Of a stretch of DNA of 7,534 nt, positions 1 to 6,362 are shown in pieces; positions within the stretch are counted from its first letter, which is position 1; each line of letters begins with the position of its first letter. The position numbers were made by a program, and so were the translations under genes. The notes under the pieces are model-generated. The model saw nothing but the letters and a program-made list of their open reading frames with translations. It had not been told where the DNA came from and made no database searches. Source of the DNA: Thermoplasmata archaeon (GTDB taxonomy: Archaea; Thermoplasmatota; Penumbrarchaeia; Penumbrarchaeales; Penumbrarchaeaceae); NCBI GenBank assembly GCA_023145185.1, contig JAGLEG010000133.1:1-7534 (forward strand), in the 5' to 3' direction.

Positions 1-608
1 ATATTGTACTCCGAGAGGTCCGAGTGGATCAGGCCGCATTTCTCATAGGCCGTCCTGACCATCTTGAGCACATCGGCCCACATCTCCTCCCACTCGTCCA
101 TCTCCGCATCAAGCACCCTGATCTGGGGCGCGGGCTTTCCCTCGTATTCGATATAGTCCATAACGATGATATTGCGAAAGCATGCCCTTGGCTTGGGGAC
201 GTGTATCTTCTTGTTATAGAACATGTCCAGGTTCATGAACTCCTTTCGGGCCCACGTACTTATAACGCCTCTATGGGACCGGTCGATCCTCTTGAACCTC
301 TGGTCACCGTCGATGTACTGAAGGAACGATTTGAACGTTGAAGTGGACGTCCGGAATATCTTGACCGCCACCTCCTCGCCCTTCCTGGTAGAGGCCCTGT
401 AAACATTCGCCTCCTTTCCAGTAGATATGGGGCAGATCAGCCTGTCGATATCCCCTCTCGTCATCAGCTTGTAGATATGGTCGAGGTTCTGGTGGTCGAA
501 CACCTCATCGTAGGTCTTGAACCTGTCCGCATCGATGAGGAGCTTCGCCCGTTTCCACTTCTTGTCGAACTTCTCCTCGACAATATCGTAAATATCCTTC
601 TGGCTCAC
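1..608 (-). CDS. rio1: RIO1-family atypical serine/threonine kinase, 3' end cut by window edge
   Basis: I translated this gene by hand from the minus strand. It starts at GTG (608-606) and stays open for 202 codons to the left edge. RIO1 kinases are atypical kinases/ATPases that act in late small-subunit ribosome maturation. Visible landmarks are the nucleotide-binding loop STGKEANVY (residues 62-70), the VAVKIF strand with the ATP-binding lysine (K83), the RIO1 signature around YIDGDQRF (98-105), WARKEF (119-124), and the catalytic loop HSDLSEYN (195-202) with catalytic D197 and metal-ligand N202. The metal-binding Asp motif and C-terminal lobe lie outside the window. In-frame codons upstream reach a stop at 647-645, which is also the aIF-1A stop, and contain no ATG, GTG or TTG, so GTG 608 is the only conventional start. 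No good Shine-Dalgarno site is adjacent. It follows aIF-1A by 36 bases, probably in one operon; an aIF1A-RIO1-KH-domain cluster is common in archaea. Confidence 0.95.
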   Translation of the reverse strand, partial: MSQKDIYDIVEEKFDKKWKRAKLLIDADRFKTYDEVFDHQNLDHIYKLMTRGDIDRLICPISTGKEANVYRASTRKGEEVAVKIFRTSTSTFKSFLQYIDGDQRFKRIDRSHRGVISTWARKEFMNLDMFYNKKIHVPKPRACFRNIIVMDYIEYEGKPAPQIRVLDAEMDEWEEMWADVLKMVRTAYEKCGLIHSDLSEYN

Positions 609-644
609 GAGGCCATAGAGAACGGGTAGGTAAAATATCTTTCC

Positions 645-965
645 TCAGAAGAAGGATTCGAGGATCTTGGGGACCAGGCCCCTTCTGATCATGTTCTGTG
701 CCTGGATGTGCGTGTATCGGTAGAGGACGTCGGCCTTCTCGTCCTGGAACTCCCAGGGCCTCAGGATGACGAGGTCACCCTCGCGCATCCACATCCTCTT
801 CTTGAGCTTCCCCCGGATGCGGCCCATCCGAATGGACCCATCCTGGCAGAATAACTTCAGGTGTCCCCCGCCCATGGCCTGCTCGATAACTCCGAAAATA
901 TCTCCGAGCTTTCTGTTGGGGAGCTTGACCCTTACGTATTCCTCATTCTGTCGTGGGGCTGCCAA
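645..965 (-). CDS. eif1a: Translation initiation factor aIF-1A (eIF1A homologue)
   Basis: The product is 106 residues, the usual archaeal aIF-1A size. The factor binds the A site of the small ribosomal subunit and helps initiator tRNA and mRNA binding. The S1/IF1-type OB fold spans roughly residues 20-85, with the family block MGRIRGKLKKRMWMREGDLV (47-66), then ILRPWEFQDEKADVLYRYT (67-85), and a C-terminal helix containing QAQNMIRRGL. The start codon is TTG (965-963), chosen because AGGTGG lies 4 bases upstream and because an N-terminus of about this length before the OB fold suits the family. It is the first gene of a probable aIF1A-RIO1 operon and is divergent from the aminotransferase gene across an 82-base gap. 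Identification is secure; the exact start is slightly less so. Confidence 0.96.
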   Translation of the reverse strand: MAAPRQNEEYVRVKLPNRKLGDIFGVIEQAMGGGHLKLFCQDGSIRMGRIRGKLKKRMWMREGDLVILRPWEFQDEKADVLYRYTHIQAQNMIRRGLVPKILESFF

Positions 966-969
966 TATA

Positions 970-975
970 CCACCT
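970..975 (-). promoter_or_regulatory. Ribosome binding site of aIF-1A
   Basis: The minus strand reads AGGTGG 4 bases before the TTG codon at 965. It is a partial match to the archaeal Shine-Dalgarno AGGAGGTGAT and supports the non-ATG start. Confidence 0.5.
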
Positions 976-1004
976 ATATGTATTCTGTGAACTTTTTTGT
1001 CATA

Positions 1005-1032
1005 TTGGAACCCTTATAAATAACCTTTCCAA
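1005..1032. promoter_or_regulatory. Symmetric TATA element, probable shared divergent promoter
   Basis: The core TTATAAATAA (1014-1023) reads as TTATTTATAA on the other strand, so a TATA-like box faces both ways. Inverted arms TTGGAA (1005-1010) and TTCCAA (1027-1032) sit exactly 3 bases from the core on each side, at the place where TFB recognition (BRE) or a regulator would bind. With the usual archaeal spacing of about 25 bases, the plus transcript would begin near 1043 (a near-leaderless aminotransferase mRNA). The minus transcript would begin near 990, giving aIF-1A a leader of about 25 bases that holds its ribosome binding site. The TATA call is likely; the role of the arms is inferred. 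Confidence 0.65.
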
Positions 1033-1047
1033 GGCGTTCATTCATAT

Positions 1048-2298
1048 ATGGGCTCATCCATTCTCCCCCGGGTGAGCGCCTTGCCAAAGATCCCCGGAAA
1101 TCCCCGTTCCCTTGAGATAGAATACGCCATCAGGGATATTGTCCTCCCTGCGTTGGAGCTGGAAAAGCAGGGTCATCAAATACTCAAGTTGAATATCGGT
1201 GATCCGAACAAATACGACTTCGACACACCCCAGTTCATAAAGGACGCGGTCACGGATGCCATGAACAGGGGGATGAACGGATACTCGCCCTCGACCGGAT
1301 ATCCCGAGATGCTTGATGCGATCGTGGCCGATGAGGCTTCCAGGGGCACCAATATCACCGTGGATGATATCGTCGTTACCAATGGGGTCACTGAAGCACT
1401 TCAGCTTATCTTCTACGCTGCACTGGAGCCCGGGGACGAGGTTTTGATCCCTGGCCCATCCTATCCCCCCTACAATACGTACGTCGAGATGATGGGTGCA
1501 AAGGCGGTGGAATACCGGACGATAGAGGAGGAGGGATGGGTCCCGGACGTGGAGGATATCAGAAGCAAGATAACCGGCAGAACAAAGGCCATTGCCATAA
1601 TCAACCCAAACAATCCCACTGGAGCCCTCTATGATGGCAAGTCCCTCAAGGAGGTGTGCGACCTCATCGCAGAGCACCCGGGGATATTCATCATCTCCGA
1701 CGAGATCTACAACCTGATGACCTTCGACGAGGAGACGGCCCCCACATCCCGATACAGCGGAGAGGTCCCCATGATAGTGCTCAACGGGATCTCCAAGATA
1801 TACCTGGCCCCCGGATGGAGAATAGGATATCTGGCCATCAGGGATCCCAGGGGCGACCTTGCCGATATACGGGACGGCATCATGAGGCAGTGCAGGTCAA
1901 GGCTCTGCGCCAACTCCATCACGGAATATGGTTATCTGGCAGCTTTAATGGGTCCCAGGGGCCACATTCGTGAGACCATGGAGAAGCTGAGGAAACGGCG
2001 CGATCTCTCCCACAGGCGCCTCAACCAGATCGATGGGCTATCCTGTCAGAACATCGGGGGGGCATTCTATATGTTCCCGAGGATAGATTGCCTTGAACAG
2101 GGTCCATGGAAGGACGACAAGGAGTTCGCGCTGGACCTGCTTCATTCGGAAAAGGTGCTGACGGTGTTCGGGTCCGGATTCGGAAAACTGTACGGGAAGG
2201 ACCATTTCAGAATAGTTATCCTCCCCCAGGAGGAGGTGCTCGAGGATGCCTTTGACAGGATAGAGAGGTTCATAAGGAGAAGGGTCGATGAGGTGTGA
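1048..2298 (+). CDS. Alanine aminotransferase, PLP fold-type I (class I/II)
   Basis: This 416-residue, full-length aminotransferase most likely interconverts alanine/2-oxoglutarate and pyruvate/glutamate in the cytoplasm. Many blocks match the P. furiosus alanine aminotransferase as I remember it: EYAIRDIVLPALELEKQG (25-42), LNIGDPNKYDF (48-58), VTEALQLIF (114-122), PGPSYPPY (135-142) and INPNNPTGALYD (185-196). Catalytic landmarks are N189 in the NPTG motif, D218 and Y221 (SDEIY, contacts to the PLP ring), K250 in NGISK (Schiff-base lysine), R258 in PGWRIGY (phosphate contact), and R388 in DHFRIV (substrate carboxylate). The ATG at 1048 fits a near-leaderless transcript from the TATA at 1014; GTG at 1072 and TTG at 1081 are in-frame alternatives, and conserved sequence begins only near residue 22. 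The TPR gene follows after 9 bases, so the two are probably cotranscribed. Aspartate or broader specificity cannot be excluded. Confidence 0.93.
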   Translation: MGSSILPRVSALPKIPGNPRSLEIEYAIRDIVLPALELEKQGHQILKLNIGDPNKYDFDTPQFIKDAVTDAMNRGMNGYSPSTGYPEMLDAIVADEASRGTNITVDDIVVTNGVTEALQLIFYAALEPGDEVLIPGPSYPPYNTYVEMMGAKAVEYRTIEEEGWVPDVEDIRSKITGRTKAIAIINPNNPTGALYDGKSLKEVCDLIAEHPGIFIISDEIYNLMTFDEETAPTSRYSGEVPMIVLNGISKIYLAPGWRIGYLAIRDPRGDLADIRDGIMRQCRSRLCANSITEYGYLAALMGPRGHIRETMEKLRKRRDLSHRRLNQIDGLSCQNIGGAFYMFPRIDCLEQGPWKDDKEFALDLLHSEKVLTVFGSGFGKLYGKDHFRIVILPQEEVLEDAFDRIERFIRRRVDEV

Positions 2299-2305
2299 GG
2301 TGATC
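2297..2305 (+). promoter_or_regulatory. Ribosome binding site of the TPR gene
   Basis: GAGGTGATC overlaps the aminotransferase stop codon (TGA at 2296-2298) and closely matches the archaeal Shine-Dalgarno AGGAGGTGAT. It sits just before TTG at 2308, which fixes that non-ATG codon as the start and suggests coupled translation with the upstream gene. Confidence 0.75.
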
Positions 2306-2307
2306 GA

Positions 2308-3090
2308 TTGGGTCTGTTGAGCAACAGGGGGTCCTTCAACAAGGGCGTATACCATTTTTCCAGGGGCGAGTACCTCGTCTCCATAGATCACTACAGGAAG
2401 GCCGTGAAGAAGACCCCTGGGGACGTACAGGCCTGGAACAACCTTGGGCTTTCATATTACAAATTGGGCAAGATCAAGGATGCCATGAAATGCTTTGATG
2501 AGGCCCTGAGGATCTCACCCGAGGACCCCTTTGCCCTCACGAACAAGGCCGCCCTGATACTTGCAGGAGGCAGGCATGGGGAGGCGAGGTTCGTGATAGA
2601 TAAGGTGCTGATAAAGTACCCGGACGACGTCCATGCCCTGAACCTGAAGGGATTGGCCCTGATGAAGGATGAGCTGTTCCTTGAGGCTCACGACCTGTTC
2701 ATGAGGGCCGTCGAGCTGGATTCCCGCCACAGGCATGCTGTAAGGAACCTGGAAAAGGTCCGGATCAGGCTGGCATCTCTGGAAATGCTGTCCGAAGACG
2801 ACGTTGAGGATCTCCCCAGGCCGAGAGAGGCGCTTCCACTCAAGGATAGGTTGGATTCTGACGAAACTGATGTTTCGTTTAACCCTCGTGATGTCAACAA
2901 ATCAGTAGATTTGTCTCACCCTCAAGGTGGTGACCTTGAGGAAAGTATCCACTCAGATTCTGACGAATCGGTAGATTCGTCTTACCCTCGTGGAGGTATC
3001 CACTCAGGTGGTGACCTTGAAGATGAGGACGAGTTCGAACTATCCGAATACGATGAGTTCGATGACGATGCAGTGGACTGGGAGGAGTAG
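2308..3090 (+). CDS. TPR-repeat protein with acidic Ser/Asp-rich C-terminal tail
   Basis: The product is 260 residues. It contains about four tetratricopeptide repeats (near 5-38, 39-72, 73-106 and 107-140) with typical periodicity, e.g. AWNNLGLSYYKLGKIKDAMK (42-61) followed by CFDEALRISPED, then a helix to about residue 165. TPR proteins are usually scaffolds for protein-protein contact; no partner can be named. The rest (166-260) is low-complexity, acidic and probably disordered, ending DDDAVDWEE. Residues 183-238 are encoded by an unusual hairpin-rich repeat array with different codon use, described separately. There is no signal peptide or membrane segment, so it is probably cytoplasmic. 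The start is TTG at 2308, supported by a strong ribosome binding site. It lies 9 bases after the aminotransferase, and its TAG stop (3088-3090) is one base from the stop of the converging gene. TPR identification is firm; function is unknown. Confidence 0.9.
   Translation: MGLLSNRGSFNKGVYHFSRGEYLVSIDHYRKAVKKTPGDVQAWNNLGLSYYKLGKIKDAMKCFDEALRISPEDPFALTNKAALILAGGRHGEARFVIDKVLIKYPDDVHALNLKGLALMKDELFLEAHDLFMRAVELDSRHRHAVRNLEKVRIRLASLEMLSEDDVEDLPRPREALPLKDRLDSDETDVSFNPRDVNKSVDLSHPQGGDLEESIHSDSDESVDSSYPRGGIHSGGDLEDEDEFELSEYDEFDDDAVDWEE
2854..3021 (+). repeat. In-frame array of covarying palindromic hairpin units
   Basis: This segment encodes residues 183-238 of the TPR protein. Near-perfect hairpins, all with 4-base loops, occur as follows. 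H1, 2861-2878: ACGAAAC/GTTTCGT, loop TGAT. H2, 2897-2914: ACAAATC/GATTTGT, loop AGTA. H3, 2920-2941: CCTCAAGGT/ACCTTGAGG, loop GGTG. H5, 2962-2981: GACGAATC/GATTCGTC, loop GGTA. H6, 2990-3003: GTGGA/TCCAC, loop GGTA. A weaker one (H7) lies at 3006-3017: AGGT/ACCT, loop GGTG. The H2-H3 pair recurs as H5-H6 exactly 66 bases later. Related stems differ by changes compensated in the opposite arm. By hand count only 18 of 56 codons here end in G or C, against 24 of the first 30 codons of the same gene. The reading frame is preserved. Whether this is a mobile, structural or mutational product is unknown. Confidence 0.85.
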
Positions 3091-3091
3091 C

Positions 3092-6000
3092 TCACTTTCT
3101 ATGTGGATACATCCTCATCCACCCCTCGTCCTCAATGAAGATCGGATACTCCCTGAACCTCTGCTTGAGAACCAGGGACAGGATCACGACAATGGCCACA
3201 AGGAATAGGACCACAAGGCCTGCGGCGATAATGTATCCCAGGCGGCTCTCCCTTTCCTCCACTTCGGGGAAGCGGCTCTCCATCTCTATCTCGCCCAGGT
3301 TCTTCGTCTCCCCGTTCTCCACATAGCCGTTCATGGAGATCATGAAGAAATCATCCTTGGCAATGGTGAGGGTGTGGAGCCCGGGGACGACCTCGAGCCT
3401 GAAATATCCGTTCTCGTCAGTTCTTGTAAAAGTGGTGATGTTCACCGATACACCCGCGTCCTGGATGGGCCGCCCTTTCTCATCCACCACCATGCCTATG
3501 AAAAAGCTCACCTCGGTGAAATCCTCCTCCTCGACCTTGAAGGTCCAGGAGAAAGGGGTCATCTCGTTTCCGGCAAGGTCAAAACCCACGACCAGGACGT
3601 CGTAGGTGCTTCCCTTGGCCAGGGGATTGGAAGGGGTGTAGTGGACGGTGTTTTCGGACCATATCAGGTCAACGGATATTCCGCGGATCCTGACGTCCAC
3701 GGTGGATGGGTCCATCCACTCCGAGAATGTGATGGAGATCGACCCGTTGGACTCCACCCTGTTCCCCTCTGGCCCGTGGTCCAGAACGTGTGGGAACTGC
3801 GTATCAATATACAACGTCGTATCGACCGTGGCACCGTTCCCTGCGGTGTCAAACCCCCGCACCTCGACCAGGTGCGACCCTTCATCGAGCTCCGTGTAGA
3901 TCCAGGAGGTATTGGGCCCCACCCACTGCCAGGGTCCGCCATCGACCCTGATCCCGTATCTCTCCATGGGCGAATACGCGTCGATGCCCTGCCATGCCAT
4001 CTCCACCATTGAGTTGTTGAGCAGAAACTCCACAGGTGACGTTATCTCCAGCTCCGGGCTGGATATGTCTATCACGAACGAAGTCTGGTCCAGGAGGGAG
4101 TTCCCCGCCAGGTCCCAGGCCCTTATGTACGCAGCATGATCTCCCTCCGAGAGGTTGGTCAACGTCACGTTGTCCGTCAGGCCGATATCCTCCCAATCCC
4201 CGTCATCGACCCTGATCTCCAGCGTGTCCAGGCCGGCATGTGCATCCCCGTATGTCCAGTTCAGGTAGAGCTCGGTAGTGCCGAAATAGTATCTCTCAAG
4301 TTCGATGAACTCTACCTCGGGAGGCACCAGATCAACGTAGAATGCGAGGGACGCCTCGGCCGTATTGCCGGCGAGGTCCACCGCCCTTACGGTCGGAATG
4401 TGCCACTCATCGTTCACGCACTCCACATGATACTCCATCTCCATTCCCAGAGCCGTCCAATCCCCTCCGAACGCCCTTGCCTGGAAGAAGGAGATCCCGC
4501 TTTGGTGGTCCCCCCCGATCCAAGTGAGGTCAAAGGATGTGATGTTCACGGTGGCCCCAGGCTCTATGGAAGGGCCGGTGATATTTATCCAGGGGTCGGT
4601 CAGGTCAACGTGGAACGTGATGCTGTCCGTTCCAGAATTCAACCCCTCGTCGTAAGCGGTCACCGCGAAGTAGTGCTCCCCTTCATCCAGCCCTCCAAAA
4701 GTGTACTCGCTTACCTTTCCTATGTCAAGAGGGTCTTTGCCGTCCAGGGAGATCTCGTATGTGGTGACCCCTACGTTATCGTTGCCGGACCAGAATATCC
4801 GGAACCACTCGTTGTTCGTGTAGAGGTCGTCCCCCGTCTTGATCACCACGGTCGGCGCAATGCTGTCCGGGACCGCGGAGACCCTTGTGGACCTGTTGCT
4901 CTCGCCTATATCGGTGATCGCCGTGATGTAGTAGTAATATCGATCTCCCTCCGTGACCTCGTAGTTCATGAAGAACGTATCGTTACCATCGAGGTTGATG
5001 TACTCCGATTCCCCGCCGGCACGGAGCCCCCTGTAGACCCGGTACGTGTTGATCGTTACCGTCGAGGAATATGGGGGAGGGCTCCAGCTGACGTTGATGA
5101 AATCCGGCCCCCCTACAGCCGTGAGGTCCTGTGGGGGCTGGGACGTATCGGGTATGTCGCTGGTGGTCAGCGGGTGGTGGTCATAGACCGCAGCTCCTGC
5201 AATGGGGTACGGGACGTCGACGATCCCATCCTCATCCGCATCAGGCCCCCTCCAATCCCACCAGAAATTTCCCCCACCCTCCGTGTCGTTCCACTGATTC
5301 CCACCGAAACGGTCCTTGCACTGGACCCTGGCCGGATCGAAGCTGGCCCCGGAGTTATTATTGTAGAAGAAGTTGTTCCTGAAGACCTGGTTGTTCGCGT
5401 CAAGGTCCGCGTAGATGTATATGCCGTAATTGCCGTTCTTGAGAAGCAGGTTGTCCCTGATCTCCTGATCGTGTGCGAAGTTGACGTATATCCCGACGTA
5501 GTTCCTCTGGCACGTGTTGTTGTACAGGAGATTGTAACCGGCGAAGTAGCAGTAAAGCCCGTAGGCGTTGAAGAACATGGAGTTGTTCATCACCGTGTTG
5601 TTGGCCTTCTCCAGATACACGCCGTACGAGTTGGAGTCGCCGGTGTTGTACCTGATCATGTTGTGCTCGGAGTTGACGTAGATCGCCTTCCACATGTTCT
5701 TGCAGAAATTGTTCTCCACAACGTTGTATTCGGAGTGGTCCATCAGCTGGATGCCGTCGTTCTGGCTGAACACGACGGTATTGTTGGAAACCCTGCATTT
5801 TGTGGACCTCTCCAGGACGATGTGGTTGTAGTTGTTCACCATCACCATAGTGGCATCGAAGCGGTTCCCATCCACCACAACGTTCTCGCAGTCCTGAAGG
5901 TGGATGCCGTATTCATCGTTCACCGTCCACCTTGAGTCCAGGACCGAGGCGTTTCTGACATTTTTTAGGAGTATGCCGGACATCGTTCCATCCCGGCCGT

Positions 6001-6280
6001 GGCAGTTGTAGATCACAAGGTGTCTGTCCGTATTGATAACCCTGATCGCCCAGGTGGTTGCCGGGATATCGTAGTTCTGGATCATGTACGGGCTCAACTC
6101 CGTCCCGCTTCCCGACCATCCCTCTGATGAGGCCTTTGAATCCAGCTGGGAGTTGCCGTCGATAGATATTGGGGAGTGGTTGATAAGCGCAGAAACCGCG
6201 CCATCATCGTCAATCCATGATAGCGGGACCGCAGATAAAAGCAGTACTATCATGGCCGATATCACATAGATACTCCTCAT
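3092..6280 (-). CDS. Large surface protein: NosD-like beta-helix, FN3, Ig-like repeats, C-terminal membrane anchor
   Basis: The 1062-residue product is predicted to be exported and membrane-anchored. In order it shows a signal peptide (about 2-22, MRSIYVISAMIVLLLSAVPL); a right-handed beta-helix of NosD/PbH1 type (about 56-370) with repeated NNT/NNF and YGIY/GIYV turns, closing with the family's DEDGIVDVPYPIAG block (349-362); a fibronectin type III domain (about 379-473); four Ig-like units of about 90 residues (474-829) joined by VDLTDP, VDLVPP, IDISSP and IDTQFP linkers, most carrying a WDLAGN-like loop; an SbsA/Big_5-like domain (about 830-916, ITFSEWMDPS); a carboxypeptidase-regulatory-like domain (about 925-999); one transmembrane helix (about 1014-1039); and a 23-residue tail. 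N-glycosylation sequons are plentiful. The ATG at 6280 was chosen because it has a Shine-Dalgarno site and begins the signal peptide; the frame extends to 6397 without support. Ligand or role (adhesion, glycan binding, envelope) is not evident. Confidence 0.88.
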   Translation of the reverse strand: MRSIYVISAMIVLLLSAVPLSWIDDDGAVSALINHSPISIDGNSQLDSKASSEGWSGSGTELSPYMIQNYDIPATTWAIRVINTDRHLVIYNCHGRDGTMSGILLKNVRNASVLDSRWTVNDEYGIHLQDCENVVVDGNRFDATMVMVNNYNHIVLERSTKCRVSNNTVVFSQNDGIQLMDHSEYNVVENNFCKNMWKAIYVNSEHNMIRYNTGDSNSYGVYLEKANNTVMNNSMFFNAYGLYCYFAGYNLLYNNTCQRNYVGIYVNFAHDQEIRDNLLLKNGNYGIYIYADLDANNQVFRNNFFYNNNSGASFDPARVQCKDRFGGNQWNDTEGGGNFWWDWRGPDADEDGIVDVPYPIAGAAVYDHHPLTTSDIPDTSQPPQDLTAVGGPDFINVSWSPPPYSSTVTINTYRVYRGLRAGGESEYINLDGNDTFFMNYEVTEGDRYYYYITAITDIGESNRSTRVSAVPDSIAPTVVIKTGDDLYTNNEWFRIFWSGNDNVGVTTYEISLDGKDPLDIGKVSEYTFGGLDEGEHYFAVTAYDEGLNSGTDSITFHVDLTDPWINITGPSIEPGATVNITSFDLTWIGGDHQSGISFFQARAFGGDWTALGMEMEYHVECVNDEWHIPTVRAVDLAGNTAEASLAFYVDLVPPEVEFIELERYYFGTTELYLNWTYGDAHAGLDTLEIRVDDGDWEDIGLTDNVTLTNLSEGDHAAYIRAWDLAGNSLLDQTSFVIDISSPELEITSPVEFLLNNSMVEMAWQGIDAYSPMERYGIRVDGGPWQWVGPNTSWIYTELDEGSHLVEVRGFDTAGNGATVDTTLYIDTQFPHVLDHGPEGNRVESNGSISITFSEWMDPSTVDVRIRGISVDLIWSENTVHYTPSNPLAKGSTYDVLVVGFDLAGNEMTPFSWTFKVEEEDFTEVSFFIGMVVDEKGRPIQDAGVSVNITTFTRTDENGYFRLEVVPGLHTLTIAKDDFFMISMNGYVENGETKNLGEIEMESRFPEVEERESRLGYIIAAGLVVLFLVAIVVILSLVLKQRFREYPIFIEDEGWMRMYPHRK

Positions 6281-6283
6281 CCG

Positions 6284-6291
6284 ATCACTCC
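6284..6291 (-). promoter_or_regulatory. Ribosome binding site of the NosD-like gene
   Basis: The minus strand reads GGAGTGAT just before the ATG at 6280, one base short of the ideal GGAGGTGAT. It favours this start over the longer in-frame extension to 6397, which would put 39 residues in front of the signal peptide. Confidence 0.65.
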
Positions 6292-6320
6292 ATCCGAGAG
6301 CCGAACGTGGGATGAACAAG

Positions 6321-6332
6321 GAGATAATTAAG
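6321..6332 (-). promoter_or_regulatory. Possible TATA box of the NosD-like gene
   Basis: The minus strand reads CCTTAATTATCT in the 82-base gap after the upstream gene. A transcript starting about 25 bases downstream (near 6300) would give a leader of about 20 bases containing the ribosome binding site. The match to the archaeal TATA consensus is only fair. Confidence 0.4.
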
Positions 6333-6362
6333 GCTACCCCCCTCAGGAGAAGTTTTTCATTA

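Noticed and set aside
24..341. A 105-codon plus-strand frame at the left edge
   Set aside because: It is the complement of the RIO1 kinase gene, whose motifs on the minus strand are unmistakable.
974..1003. A 9-codon upstream reading frame (ATG at 1003 on the minus strand) before aIF-1A
   Set aside because: The expected transcript start near 990 lies downstream of its ATG, so it would probably not be transcribed.
1054..1677. A 207-codon minus-strand frame opposite the aminotransferase
   Set aside because: It lies opposite a gene with intact catalytic motifs and shows no family features of its own.
2854..3021. CRISPR array as an explanation for the repeats
   Set aside because: There are no equal-length repeats separated by unique spacers; the units are palindromic, variable, contiguous and in frame with the TPR protein.
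3103..3122. Inverted repeat GTGGAT/ATCCAC with an 8-base loop near the converging stops, considered as a terminator
   Set aside because: It lies within the last codons of the NosD-like gene, has no adjacent T-tract, and the pairing is short.
4136..5935. A 599-codon open frame on the plus strand, antisense to the NosD-like gene
   Set aside because: Its translation is rich in V, R, H and D with no recognisable domain, and it lies wholly opposite a gene with clear signal peptide, repeats and domains. Long antisense frames are expected in GC-rich DNA with few stops.
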